A stretch of DNA of 64,000 nt, taken from the NCBI RefSeq assembly GCF_003426735.1, contig NZ_QVON01000009.1, forward strand, positions 62,001 through 126,000. Reading direction: 5' to 3'. The DNA comes from Arenibacter sp. P308M17 (GTDB lineage Bacteria > Bacteroidota > Bacteroidia > Flavobacteriales > Flavobacteriaceae). Positions 9,683 through 17,660 of this stretch are shown here, in pieces (the first letter of the stretch is position 1; every line of letters begins with the position of its first letter). Below the pieces are notes generated by a model. It was given only the letters and a program-made list of their open reading frames with translations. It was not told the DNA's origin and did no database searches. The position numbers were made by a program, and so were the translations under genes.

Positions 9683-11098
9683 TCAAATTATGGTTATTTT
9701 GTCCAATACAGCCTGCATTTCATTAACTGCAATATTTATATCTTCAACGCCCGTCCTCCAATTTACAAATGCAGCTCTAATACCTTTTCTACCGTAATAT
9801 ACCGAAGGGGTCATAAAAACCTTTCCTCTACTATTGACCCCATTGAGGAAATGATCAATTTGTTTATCAGTTAGTCCTTTTATGGTAAAGGCCACAATAT
9901 TAAGCCTTACAGGAACCATTAGTTCATATTTACTTGTTTCAATCAGTTTTTCTGCAAATAACCGGGCTTGATGAATATTCTCCTCAACCAATTTGGTATA
10001 GGTGTCTTTTCCGTATGCAACAAGACTGAACCAAACTGGTAAGGCTTTTAGCCTCCTTGAGTTTTCCGGCAATACATTGAGAAAATTAAAATTATCTTCT
10101 GTGTTGCCCAGGTACGGGGCGTTAGAATTCTGAAAAGTCTCGGCCTGTAGGATCGCATGCTTTTTATTTATGAAATAAACAGCACTCTCATAAGGTACGT
10201 TAAGCCATTTATGGCAGTCCACAGTAATACTGTCTGCGGCTTCCCAACCCTTGACAAGGTACCTGTATTGAGGTGAACAGCCCGCAAAAGCTCCAAAGGC
10301 ACCATCTATATGCCACCAAAAGTTGTATTTTGACCTAATCCGTGAGATAGCTTCAAAGTCGTCAAAATCCCCTGAGTTAACGGTTCCGGCACTTGAAATA
10401 ATAATGCAGGGTTCATCGTCAAGTTTTCTCAGCTCATCTTCTAGGGAAGCAATATCCATAGCTTCCCTGTTGTCTTTCAGGCAGTTTACAATAATGATGT
10501 TCCTACTTCCAATACCTAACATGGATAGTGATTTTACGGCAGAGGAATGTGGTGTGGCACATAAAACTTTCAATTGGGATATACCGGATAATCCATCTTT
10601 TGCAATATCGTAACCCGATTGTGTTCCTACCCATTGCCTGGCAGTGGAAATACAGGTGAAATTTGACATGGTAGCACCGGTTACAAACCCTCCCGAAAAG
10701 TCGTGTGGCAGCCCAAAAAGATCGAGTAATAAACTTATGGTCTCAAATTCTATCAAACCTGAAATATCGCCCGTTCCTTTAATAGTTTGAGTGTTCTGGT
10801 CGTATACACTGGCCAGCCAGTCGCCCGCAATGGATGCGGGGGTAGAGCCCCCGGTTACATAACCCCAGTATCTGGGCCCGGAAGAAGCTACAATGACCTC
10901 CCTGAAACGCTCATTGAACTCATTTAGTGCTGCAAGGGATCCTTTTCCTTCCGGTTCTATTTTACGAGTAGATAATTCTTTGTTTATTACCGATGTGGGG
11001 GCATTTTGAATATTGTTCAGATATGAAAGCCCCTCATTTTTTATAGTTTCAAAAAGTCCCTCTATTGCAGAAAGATCTTCCCTTAGTATTGAATTCAT
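9683..11098 (-). CDS. Pyridoxal-phosphate-dependent decarboxylase (group II)
   Basis: A 471-residue fold-type I PLP enzyme of the aromatic-amino-acid/glutamate decarboxylase group. Key residues are visible: HSS at 184-186 (cofactor stacking), HIDGAFG with Asp265 contacting the pyridine nitrogen, and DCHKWLNVPYESA with Lys297 as the Schiff-base lysine. Known reaction: loss of CO2 from an amino acid to give an amine. The substrate cannot be read from the motifs. It is the last gene of a five-gene minus-strand operon (from 13328), 25 bp after the AraC regulator gene. It is of normal length, with no sign of damage. Confidence 0.9.
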   Translation of the reverse strand: MNSILREDLSAIEGLFETIKNEGLSYLNNIQNAPTSVINKELSTRKIEPEGKGSLAALNEFNERFREVIVASSGPRYWGYVTGGSTPASIAGDWLASVYDQNTQTIKGTGDISGLIEFETISLLLDLFGLPHDFSGGFVTGATMSNFTCISTARQWVGTQSGYDIAKDGLSGISQLKVLCATPHSSAVKSLSMLGIGSRNIIIVNCLKDNREAMDIASLEDELRKLDDEPCIIISSAGTVNSGDFDDFEAISRIRSKYNFWWHIDGAFGAFAGCSPQYRYLVKGWEAADSITVDCHKWLNVPYESAVYFINKKHAILQAETFQNSNAPYLGNTEDNFNFLNVLPENSRRLKALPVWFSLVAYGKDTYTKLVEENIHQARLFAEKLIETSKYELMVPVRLNIVAFTIKGLTDKQIDHFLNGVNSRGKVFMTPSVYYGRKGIRAAFVNWRTGVEDINIAVNEMQAVLDKITII

Positions 11099-11123
11099 GT
11101 TATTATTATTGATTGGATAATTA

Positions 11124-11945
11124 TTACTGATCGGCCACGTTTACAATGAAATTTTCCTTTTCTTTTAGAAAGCCCCTTGGATTGATGCCGGTCAATAGCT
11201 TAAATTCCCTGATAAAATGTGACTGGTCGGCAAAGCCGTTTTCATATGATAGTTCGGTAAGTTTAAAATGCCCGGCACCCTCCATATACTTCTGTATGGC
11301 GTTGAACCTCGAAAGCCTCATATACTCTTTTGCAGTGATCCCAAACCTTTTTTTAAATTCCCGCTGTAATTGCCTAACGCTTATAGGCACTTGTTTTATA
11401 AGGTCGTCCAGGCTTATTGCACCCTGATGTTTTCTTATGATCTCTGATGCCAGCTTAACGTAATCGTAACTGTTGGTATTATTGGAAAGTCTTTTAAGTA
11501 AAAAATTTTCGGTAAGGAAAATTTTCTCCTGTATTGACCCCGATTCCCGTAACCTTGAACAATAATCATCAAAGTCTGGGCCGAGAACATCCCTACCGCT
11601 TTCAAAAGTTGAGGTGAAATGGGACGGAGGGACCCCGAATATGGTATAGATTCCTTCTGGGTTAAATCTTATACCGAAAACCTGTACCTGCTCATTAAAA
11701 CGGACTATATAGGGCTTGGTTTGCAAGCCTATGAGGGTAAACTCGGGCGACCTGCCCCAGGCATCTTCTTTTTTCAATTCACAATGATCATGAGTTAAAT
11801 GTACGATCAATTCAATACATCCGTTTGGGATTACCGATTGTACAAAGTTATTTTCAGAATACAGGTTGAAATCACCTGTCCAATACGTTTGTATCAGCTG
11901 TGTCAGAGGTAATGATGGCCTGTATTCTGAAAACCTGATGCCCAT
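11124..11945 (-). CDS. AraC-family transcriptional regulator with N-terminal ligand domain
   Basis: A 273-residue regulator. Residues 1 to about 150 form a beta-rich sensor of the DUF6597 type (SEYRPSLPLTQLIQTYWTGD, VIPNGCIELIVHL, FGIRFNPEGIYTIF). The C-terminal third holds two helix-turn-helix units (ISLDDLIKQVPISVRQLQRE and LTELSYENGFADQSHFIREF) and ends in GINPRGF, the AraC signature. It is embedded in the operon with the cupin, DUF3237 and decarboxylase genes and probably regulates it. The effector is unknown. It lies 53 bp after the cupin gene. Confidence 0.92.
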   Translation of the reverse strand: MGIRFSEYRPSLPLTQLIQTYWTGDFNLYSENNFVQSVIPNGCIELIVHLTHDHCELKKEDAWGRSPEFTLIGLQTKPYIVRFNEQVQVFGIRFNPEGIYTIFGVPPSHFTSTFESGRDVLGPDFDDYCSRLRESGSIQEKIFLTENFLLKRLSNNTNSYDYVKLASEIIRKHQGAISLDDLIKQVPISVRQLQREFKKRFGITAKEYMRLSRFNAIQKYMEGAGHFKLTELSYENGFADQSHFIREFKLLTGINPRGFLKEKENFIVNVADQ

Positions 11946-11998
11946 GTTCGTTTTTTGATTAATAAAAATAGTAATTAAAAGTAAATCAGATGATTATA

Positions 11999-12424
11999 TC
12001 AGTCTTGAAAAAGCAAGGCTGTGTTGACCACTTTCGATTCTGTTGGTAGCATCTCTTTTTCAAAAGTAGCTACGATATTGTTTGCACCGCCAAAAACCCC
12101 CAGCACTTTTACAGTATTGGCACCAATATTCTTCACGTCATGTGGCACCATTTTAGGAATCAGTACTATAGTCCCCTGTTGCGCCCCACTTTTACAGTTG
12201 CCTACGGTTGCTTCTGCCTTCCCACTTAATATAATAAGAAGCTCTTCTGCACTATCTGTATGCATCCCTAGGTTATCCCCGGGTTCCAGCTCAAAATAGA
12301 CCGTGGCTATTTCTTTCGACCCGTGAGCCCCGACCAAAGGAAAAGTTGCTTTACAATGCTGTTTATGGTCCTCTTTTCCAATGAACTCGTTAAGTTCGAG
12401 TTCGTTTAAATTTACTGTTGTCAT
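11999..12424 (-). CDS. Small cupin-domain protein
   Basis: A 141-residue single cupin. The two conserved motifs are recognisable: an altered motif 1 (YFELEPGDNLGMHTDSAEEL, with His, Glu and Glu) and motif 2 (GTIVLIPKMVPHDVKNIGAN, with His). This metal-binding set is typical of small cupins whose roles range from dioxygenase to isomerase to pure binding proteins, so no reaction is assigned. It starts 12 bp after the DUF3237 gene and is clearly part of the same operon. It may bind or modify the same small molecule as the decarboxylase. Confidence 0.85.
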   Translation of the reverse strand: MTTVNLNELELNEFIGKEDHKQHCKATFPLVGAHGSKEIATVYFELEPGDNLGMHTDSAEELLIILSGKAEATVGNCKSGAQQGTIVLIPKMVPHDVKNIGANTVKVLGVFGGANNIVATFEKEMLPTESKVVNTALLFQD

Positions 12425-12436
12425 TTTGTATTCATT

Positions 12437-12883
12437 TTAAATTAAATATCCTTTTATGTTAGCTGTGCCGGTATAGAAGTCAACATCCCCTATGCCCAAC
12501 ACCTGTTTATGGTTCAACCAGGCATATCTTTCATCACTGGTAAAGAAAGACATAAACAATTTTAAATCGCCGTTGCTGTTCGTTCCGGTTTCAACAACTT
12601 TAATATTTGCACCGTCGTCTGTAATTATACAGGCATGTAGGTTTAAAATGAACTTCCTGTCGGTTCTTACTTCTAAATAGTCGACCCCCCTGATCTTGCC
12701 TTTGATCTTCTCACCAATAAGGCTGCCTTCAAAATGAATATCGAAATGGGCCCCTTCATTTGGTATTGGTTTTGTACTATCGAGCAAGTCCCGCATTTCA
12801 AAACCGTATTCAATAAAATCGGTTAACCTTACACTTTCTTCAAAGAGAAGTTCCGTACCGGTAGTTGTCATTAAATTTTCCAT
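12437..12883 (-). CDS. DUF3237-type protein
   Basis: A 148-residue protein without signal or membrane segment. It matches the DUF3237 pattern: EGSLIGEKIKGKIRGVDYLE in the middle, and a late block with Arg-Tyr-Ala-Trp-Leu-Asn (SDERYAWLNHKQVLGIGDVD). DUF3237 forms a beta-barrel of unknown function, often next to oxidoreductase or cupin genes. The start MENLM may instead be Met5. Gene spacing of 10-12 bp on both sides places it firmly in the operon. Confidence 0.75.
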   Translation of the reverse strand: MENLMTTTGTELLFEESVRLTDFIEYGFEMRDLLDSTKPIPNEGAHFDIHFEGSLIGEKIKGKIRGVDYLEVRTDRKFILNLHACIITDDGANIKVVETGTNSNGDLKLFMSFFTSDERYAWLNHKQVLGIGDVDFYTGTANIKGYLI

Positions 12884-12893
12884 GTTCGTTTTT

Positions 12894-13328
12894 TTAAATT
12901 TGAAATGATTGTTGAAACACTTTTTTCCCGTCTTTGAATATTACGGTATACACCCCTTTAACTTCTGAAAAGTCAAATCTTTTACTGATATGGGTTTTCT
13001 TTCTCGATACATCGGAGTATAGTGTTGTTCCTTTTTCATCGAAGACCACTACCGTAACCGGCGAACCATCAAGATTGGGATAATTTAAGTTGATAATGTT
13101 CTCAGAGATTCTGTAATAGGGACGAATCTTTGTAGCCTTTGTTGCCTCTTCTCTTTTTAAACTAAAATATCCCTGATGACTCATTTCTTTTGTCACATTG
13201 ATGGCTCGGATAGTGTTTCTTACTTCGTTTAAATGAAGCGAATTTGCCTGCCCTATGGCTAAAAAAGCCATCATTGTAACAATTGCAAGCCTTTTTTTCA
13301 TAATGTTTACTTTTGTCTTCATTTTCAT
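12894..13328 (-). CDS. Small secreted protein, unknown
   Basis: A 144-residue protein with a signal peptide; the alternative Met10 (MKKRLAIV, at 13301) gives a more usual signal, with a cut after AIGQANS. The mature part ends in a beta-sandwich-like strand pattern (YTVIFKDGKKVFQQSFQI) resembling small secreted Ig-like domains common in Bacteroidota (DUF3244-like). No enzyme motif. It is the first gene of the operon, with a TAACTTTG promoter element at 13367-13374. Function is not recognised. Confidence 0.65.
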   Translation of the reverse strand: MKMKTKVNIMKKRLAIVTMMAFLAIGQANSLHLNEVRNTIRAINVTKEMSHQGYFSLKREEATKATKIRPYYRISENIINLNYPNLDGSPVTVVVFDEKGTTLYSDVSRKKTHISKRFDFSEVKGVYTVIFKDGKKVFQQSFQI

Positions 13329-13366
13329 TGATTTTTAAGGTTATATATTTATATGATTAATACGGG

Positions 13367-13374
13367 CAAAGTTA
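13367..13374 (-). promoter_or_regulatory. Probable -7 element (TAACTTTG) of the decarboxylase operon
   Basis: Reading on the minus strand, TAACTTTG matches the Bacteroidota -7 consensus TAnnTTTG. It lies about 40-65 bp before the two candidate starts of the first operon gene. No clear -33 TTG is seen. Confidence 0.5.
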
Positions 13375-13446
13375 TTATGGTCGGGTCCTTGGAAATTGTA
13401 AAAAAACGACTTTGAAAGTGCTTTCTGTGGTTGTTAAGAAGCTGAT

Positions 13447-13758
13447 TCACAATGACGATCCACTAACTTCTGCTTTGCCCTCAATGAAAAGGAAATAAAC
13501 AAACAAACCTATAACTAGCAATAACATACTTATATATAGTGGAATGTAAAATATATATACTCCCTGCAACCGGCGCATTACAGTTGCCCCAATTGTCATA
13601 AGTGCGGCCATAACAGCATAAGATATTTCTTTGTACAACCAAGCCTATGGGAAAAGATGTGCCCCGGTAATAATGGCATAGGCAGATATGAAATAATCGG
13701 GTTTTTTGGCGATAAGGAAAATGAGTATGGGAAAATAGAACAGTTGGGAAAAATTAAA
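13447..13758 (-). pseudogene. Decayed small membrane-protein gene with an in-frame TAG
   Basis: On the minus strand one frame runs from 13758 to the stop at 13447-13449 and encodes hydrophobic helices before (LFYFPILIFLIAKK, FISAYAIITGAHLFP) and after (IFYIPLYISMLLLVIGLFVY) a single TAG stop at 13645-13647. Protein similarity in style continues straight across the stop, so this is one interrupted gene rather than two. The upstream part ends at a TAA at 13759-13761 without a start codon, so the N-terminus is also lost. It resembles DUF7010-like membrane proteins from memory; this is uncertain. The downstream part alone could start at TTG 13638, but I doubt it is functional. Confidence 0.6.
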
Positions 13759-13928
13759 TTAATTAATTTTTCAGTTCCTTATAAATTTAAAAATAAAAAA
13801 CATTTTATTAATGTTCTTTTTATCCCTTAAATAGTACCCAGATTCAACGTGTAGATAAAGTGCGGAGCCTCTTTAATCTTTTATCGATAATATTGGAATA
13901 GATTTCAGTGGTTTTTTTGGGTTCAAAT
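13759..13928. other. AT-rich intergenic region
   Basis: Very AT-rich DNA between the gene remnant and the end of mnmE. No gene, terminator or promoter I can support. Confidence 0.4.
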
Positions 13929-15326
13929 CTATTTGCCGATACAGAAATTGGCAAATATATTTCCCAACAATTCATCATTGGTCACTTGTCCCGTAATTTC
14001 CCCCAAATGGTATAGGGCCTCCTTTACATCTATGGCCAAAAGGTCGCTGGGAGTGTCCTCTTCCATGCCAAATTGTACTTTTTCTATTTCCTCCAAGGCC
14101 TTTAACAGCGAACTGTAATGTCTGGTATTGGTTACAATGGTCTCACTGTTCCGCAAGGCTCCCGTATTTACAAAATCCAATAGGCGCGACTTCAAGGTTT
14201 CCACCCCTTGTCCGGTTTTGGCGGATAATAGGTGTAGTCCGGGAATTTTGGATTGTAGGTCCTTAATTGGTTCCTTATCCAACCTATCTACCTTATTGGC
14301 AATTACCACCAAAGGTTTTTGGGGATATTTGGTCCTTATTTTTTCCAGCTCTTTTATACTGGTTTTTAATTTATTTGCATGGTTTGCCATTTGCCAAGCA
14401 TCTACCAATAGCACCACTACCTGCGCCTGTTCTATTTTTTCAAAGGTCTTCTTAATGCCAATGCTTTCCACCACATCCTTGGTATCCCTAATTCCAGCGG
14501 TGTCTATAAACCGAAAACCTATGCCCCCTATTACAATTTCATCCTCAATGGTATCCCTAGTGGTTCCTGCAATATCACTTACAATAGCCCTTTCCTCGTT
14601 TAGCAATACATTGAGCAAAGTGGATTTCCCTACATTGGGTTCCCCTACAATGGCGATAGGAATTCCGTTCTTGATCACATTGCCCACAGCAAAGGAATCG
14701 ATCAGGCGTTTTAGGATCCGTTGTATTTTGGTCAAAAGTTTTTTAAACTGTGTACGGTCCGCAAATTCCACATCCTCCTCTGCAAAGTCGAGCTCCAATT
14801 CCATAAGGGAGGCAAAGTTCAGCAATTGGTCCCGCAATTTTTTGATCTCGTTGCTAAACCCGCCACGCATTTGTTGTATGGCTATTTGATGACTGGCCTC
14901 GTTATCGGAAGCTATAAGGTCGGCCACGGCCTCGGCCTGACTCAAGTCCATTTTTCCATTTAAAAAGGCACGGAGGGTAAACTCCCCCGCATTTGCCATG
15001 CGGCAACCATTACGCAAAAACAACTGGATTATTTGTTGTTGGATATAGGGCGAACCGTGACATGATATCTCAACAACGTCTTCGCCGGTATAGGAATGCG
15101 GGCCTTTAAAAAGGGATACCAATACCTCGTCCAACACCTTGTCATTTTCCATAATATGCCCCAGGTGTATGGTATGGCTTTTTTGTTTTAGTAGATCCTT
15201 GTCCCTGATGGATCTAAAGAAAGGACAGGCAAGGGCAATGGAATCCTTACCGGAAATACGGATTACGGCAATGGCCCCGGCCCCGGAGGGAGTGGCCAAT
15301 GCAATGATGTTGTCGTTGGTAATCAT
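13929..15326 (-). CDS. mnmE: tRNA uridine-5-carboxymethylaminomethyl modification GTPase MnmE
   Basis: A 465-residue GTPase that works with MnmG to modify U34 of certain tRNAs. The N-terminal tetrahydrofolate-binding domain (1-120) includes ATPSGAGAIAVIRISG. A central helical domain carries an inserted G domain with G1 GEPNVGKST at 228-236, a switch GTTRDTI at about 254-260, and DTAG at 275-278. The protein ends in CIGK, with the family's invariant C-terminal Cys. Length is normal. It stands alone on the minus strand. Confidence 0.97.
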   Translation of the reverse strand: MITNDNIIALATPSGAGAIAVIRISGKDSIALACPFFRSIRDKDLLKQKSHTIHLGHIMENDKVLDEVLVSLFKGPHSYTGEDVVEISCHGSPYIQQQIIQLFLRNGCRMANAGEFTLRAFLNGKMDLSQAEAVADLIASDNEASHQIAIQQMRGGFSNEIKKLRDQLLNFASLMELELDFAEEDVEFADRTQFKKLLTKIQRILKRLIDSFAVGNVIKNGIPIAIVGEPNVGKSTLLNVLLNEERAIVSDIAGTTRDTIEDEIVIGGIGFRFIDTAGIRDTKDVVESIGIKKTFEKIEQAQVVVLLVDAWQMANHANKLKTSIKELEKIRTKYPQKPLVVIANKVDRLDKEPIKDLQSKIPGLHLLSAKTGQGVETLKSRLLDFVNTGALRNSETIVTNTRHYSSLLKALEEIEKVQFGMEEDTPSDLLAIDVKEALYHLGEITGQVTNDELLGNIFANFCIGK

Positions 15327-15759
15327 AGCATGATAATTGATATTAAATTACCTCTGGGCAAACCCTCGAGGCATTGAAAGGAACTTTATTTTTAGATTTC
15401 GACGCCCGCCTGAACGGAACGGGCAGGCAAGCGTCGGAGCATTTAAATCTCGATTATCGAGTAAAAATACAATATAATATTTTCAAACCAGTCCCATTAT
15501 CCAATTCACATATTTAGTGGCCCCAATATTTGAAACAATGTGGGTTAAGCCTGAACACTGTATAGAACAGTCTTAAATCGCCCAGATTATAGAAGTGTGG
15601 AAAAATATTTTAACAATAGTTAAGTGATGGCCAATGATTTTAGGGCCAATTATTTAAGGAAAAATTGCGTAATTTTAATACTGACCAATATAGCATAGGA
15701 TCCGATCAAGATTTGGAGTTTAGTTATATCGGGAACCTCAATTTAATATACCATACCAA
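15327..15759. other. 433-bp gap upstream of mnmE, with a hairpin element
   Basis: The divergent region between mnmE and the lysine-rich secreted protein gene. It holds the inverted-repeat element at 15394-15461 and a long AT-rich stretch after it. No gene and no confident promoter motif found. Confidence 0.5.
15394..15461. repeat. Dispersed palindromic element with CCCGCCTGAACG core
   Basis: Nested arms: AGATTT (15394-15399) with AAATCT (15444-15449); CGACGC (15400-15405) with GCGTCG (15431-15436); and GCCTG (15408-15412) with CAGGC (15424-15428). A second short palindrome CTCGATTATCGAG follows at 15449-15461. The core CCCGCCTGAACG recurs at 33252-33263 in another gap. It is GC-rich against an AT-rich background. 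It is probably an interspersed intergenic repeat of this lineage. Confidence 0.6.
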
Positions 15760-16212
15760 ATGAAAATAATAAATGTTTTTACACTATTGGCAATGGGTTT
15801 GTTATGCCAAATCAACTTGGCACAGGAAACCCAAGTGCCTGTAACTCCAATTGATAATACCGAACAAATGGAGCAAGGGCAGATTTTGGCCAAAGCCAAA
15901 GAGGCCAAAGAGGTTCAAAAGAGAATTGAAAAGGCCGAAAGGGACGCTAAAAAGTCTGAAAAAGTGCAAAAGAAGGCTGAAAAGGAATTAAAAAAGAGGG
16001 AAAAACTTTCGTCGGACATAGATAAAAAGAGAAGGTCTATTGCCAAAGATGAAAAGAAAATTAAAAAGATTCAGGAAAAAATTATCAAAGATGAAAAAAA
16101 AGGAAGACTGTCTCCCATGGAAATGGAAAAGCTCACTAAGAAAATAGAAAAACTAGAAGATGGGATTGAAAAAGATAGGGAGAAATTGCTAAAATTGGAG
16201 GGTAAACAATAA
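15760..16212 (+). CDS. Secreted lysine/glutamate-rich coiled-coil protein, unknown
   Basis: A 150-residue protein with a signal peptide (about residues 1-21, MKIINVFTLLAMGLLCQINL, then AQE). After a short linker the whole mature chain is a charged helix of Lys, Glu and Ala, likely coiled coil. No conserved catalytic motif is seen. It is probably periplasmic. Its composition resembles the DUF4168 protein at 9125, but I see no real homology. A strong bidirectional terminator follows at 16306-16341. Confidence 0.6.
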   Translation: MKIINVFTLLAMGLLCQINLAQETQVPVTPIDNTEQMEQGQILAKAKEAKEVQKRIEKAERDAKKSEKVQKKAEKELKKREKLSSDIDKKRRSIAKDEKKIKKIQEKIIKDEKKGRLSPMEMEKLTKKIEKLEDGIEKDREKLLKLEGKQ

Positions 16213-16305
16213 GTCTCAATTATGGAAACAATTTAATTGTTTATACGTCCTAACCGGTTTGCCAACACAGTAGAAATGTAGGTGCTGGTTTTCATTTTAA
16301 GGAAC

Positions 16306-16341
16306 AAAAAAGCCGTATTTTATTGGAAATACGGCTTTTTT
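16306..16341 (+). terminator. Bidirectional terminator between the coiled-coil gene and dnaN
   Basis: Arms AAAAAAGCCGTATTT (16306-16320) and AAATACGGCTTTTTT (16327-16341) are perfectly complementary around a 6-nt loop. The A and T runs let it serve both convergent genes. Confidence 0.9.
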
Positions 16342-16395
16342 ATAATGAAAGAGTGGGTGAATTTTGAATTCAACCTTCAAGTTGAATATCTATTT

Positions 16396-17514
16396 CTAAC
16401 TGTTCAACATTACCGGCATTACCAGCATGGTTACATTTTCGCCTTCGTCCAAACCGTCGATTGGAGTAAGGATTCCGGCCCTATTCGGAAGGCTCATTTC
16501 CAATTGCACATCATCTGAAGTAAGGTTGTTCAACATTTCTACCAGGAACCTGGAATTAAACCCTATCTGCATATCGTCACCCTGGTAAGAACAGGTCAAA
16601 CGTTCTTCCGCCTTATTGCTGTAATCTATATCCTCTGCAGAAATATTAAGTTCTGCCCCGGCAATTTTTAATCTTATCTGGTGAGTGGTCTTATTGGAGA
16701 ATATGGAAACCCTTCTTACCGAACTTAACAATTGGTTTCGGGCAATGGATAATTTATTTGGATTTTCTTTTGGAATTACCGCTTCGTAATTCGGGTATTT
16801 GCCATCGATCAATCTACAGATCAGGACGGTGTTTTCAAAACTGAATTTGGCGTTGCTCTCATTATATTCAATGAGCACTTCCGTTTCGCTGCCGGCCAAA
16901 ATTCCCTTTAATAAATTCAATGGTTTTTTTGGCATTATAAATTCGGCCACTTTGGAGGCAGTGACATCCGTACGTTGGTATTTTACCAATTTATGGGCAT
17001 CCGTGGCCACAAAGGTTAAACTTTCTGGTGAAAATTGGAAAAAGACACCGCTCATTACAGGTCTCAGATCATCATTTCCGGCAGCAAAAATAGTTTTGTT
17101 GATGGCAGTTGCCAATATATCCCCAAGTACTGTGGTGGCGGACGGATTTGACAGTTCCACTGATTTTGGAAATTCGGCACCATCGGCATAGGCCAAAGCA
17201 TATTTACCGTGGTTAGAACTGATTTCCACCGTATTATTATCCTCAACAACAAAAGTTAAGGGCTGTTCAGGAAAGGTTTTTAAGATTTCCAACAAGAGTT
17301 TTGCCGGAACCGCAATGGTTCCCTCATTGTCCGAATCCACTTCCAATACAGAACTCATTGTGGTTTCCAAGTCGGAAGCCGAAACGGTGAGTTCCCTTTG
17401 ATTTAAATCGAAGAGAAAATTGTCTAGAATGGGTAGTGTATTACTGTTATTGATGACCCCACCTAAAACTTGGAGTTGTTTTAGTAAATAAGTACTGGAT
17501 ACTATAAATTTCAT
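16396..17514 (-). CDS. dnaN: DNA polymerase III beta subunit (sliding clamp)
   Basis: A 372-residue clamp protein, the usual length. It begins MKFIVSSTYLLKQLQVLGGV and shows the three-domain clamp pattern (VPAKLLLEILKTFPE in domain 1, FVATDAHKLVKYQRT in domain 2, DGKYPNYEAVIPKENPNKL at the domain 2/3 border) and ends in VTMLVMPVMLNS, the clamp C-terminal pattern. It dimerises into a ring that tethers the polymerase to DNA. It is not next to dnaA or recF here, as is common in Flavobacteriia. It has a separate promoter region of about 145 bp. Confidence 0.97.
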   Translation of the reverse strand: MKFIVSSTYLLKQLQVLGGVINNSNTLPILDNFLFDLNQRELTVSASDLETTMSSVLEVDSDNEGTIAVPAKLLLEILKTFPEQPLTFVVEDNNTVEISSNHGKYALAYADGAEFPKSVELSNPSATTVLGDILATAINKTIFAAGNDDLRPVMSGVFFQFSPESLTFVATDAHKLVKYQRTDVTASKVAEFIMPKKPLNLLKGILAGSETEVLIEYNESNAKFSFENTVLICRLIDGKYPNYEAVIPKENPNKLSIARNQLLSSVRRVSIFSNKTTHQIRLKIAGAELNISAEDIDYSNKAEERLTCSYQGDDMQIGFNSRFLVEMLNNLTSDDVQLEMSLPNRAGILTPIDGLDEGENVTMLVMPVMLNS

Positions 17515-17613
17515 TGGTTTATTTTTTTTTAAGGAATCTACATTATACTACAACCTAAAACAGGGTTCGAATATCTGTTTGAATCCGTAAAATTCCTCGA
17601 ATTACGGTCAAAA

Positions 17614-17621
17614 CAAAGATA
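17614..17621 (-). promoter_or_regulatory. Probable -7 element (TATCTTTG) of dnaN
   Basis: Minus-strand TATCTTTG matches TAnnTTTG. It would give a leader of about 95 nt before the dnaN start at 17514. No clean -33 TTG at the ideal distance. Confidence 0.4.
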
Positions 17622-17660
17622 TTTTAAATGTCCTTTTTAAGGAAACAAACTTATCAACAC

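Noticed and set aside
14128-14889. 253-residue open frame on the plus strand
   Set aside because: Antisense shadow of mnmE, which is fully intact and well conserved.
15394-15461. Rho-independent terminator for mnmE
   Set aside because: It lies on the 5' side of mnmE and there is no T run after the stem.
17563-17580. GGTTCGAA-like string resembling a tRNA T arm
   Set aside because: No acceptor stem, anticodon stem or CCA end could be built around it.
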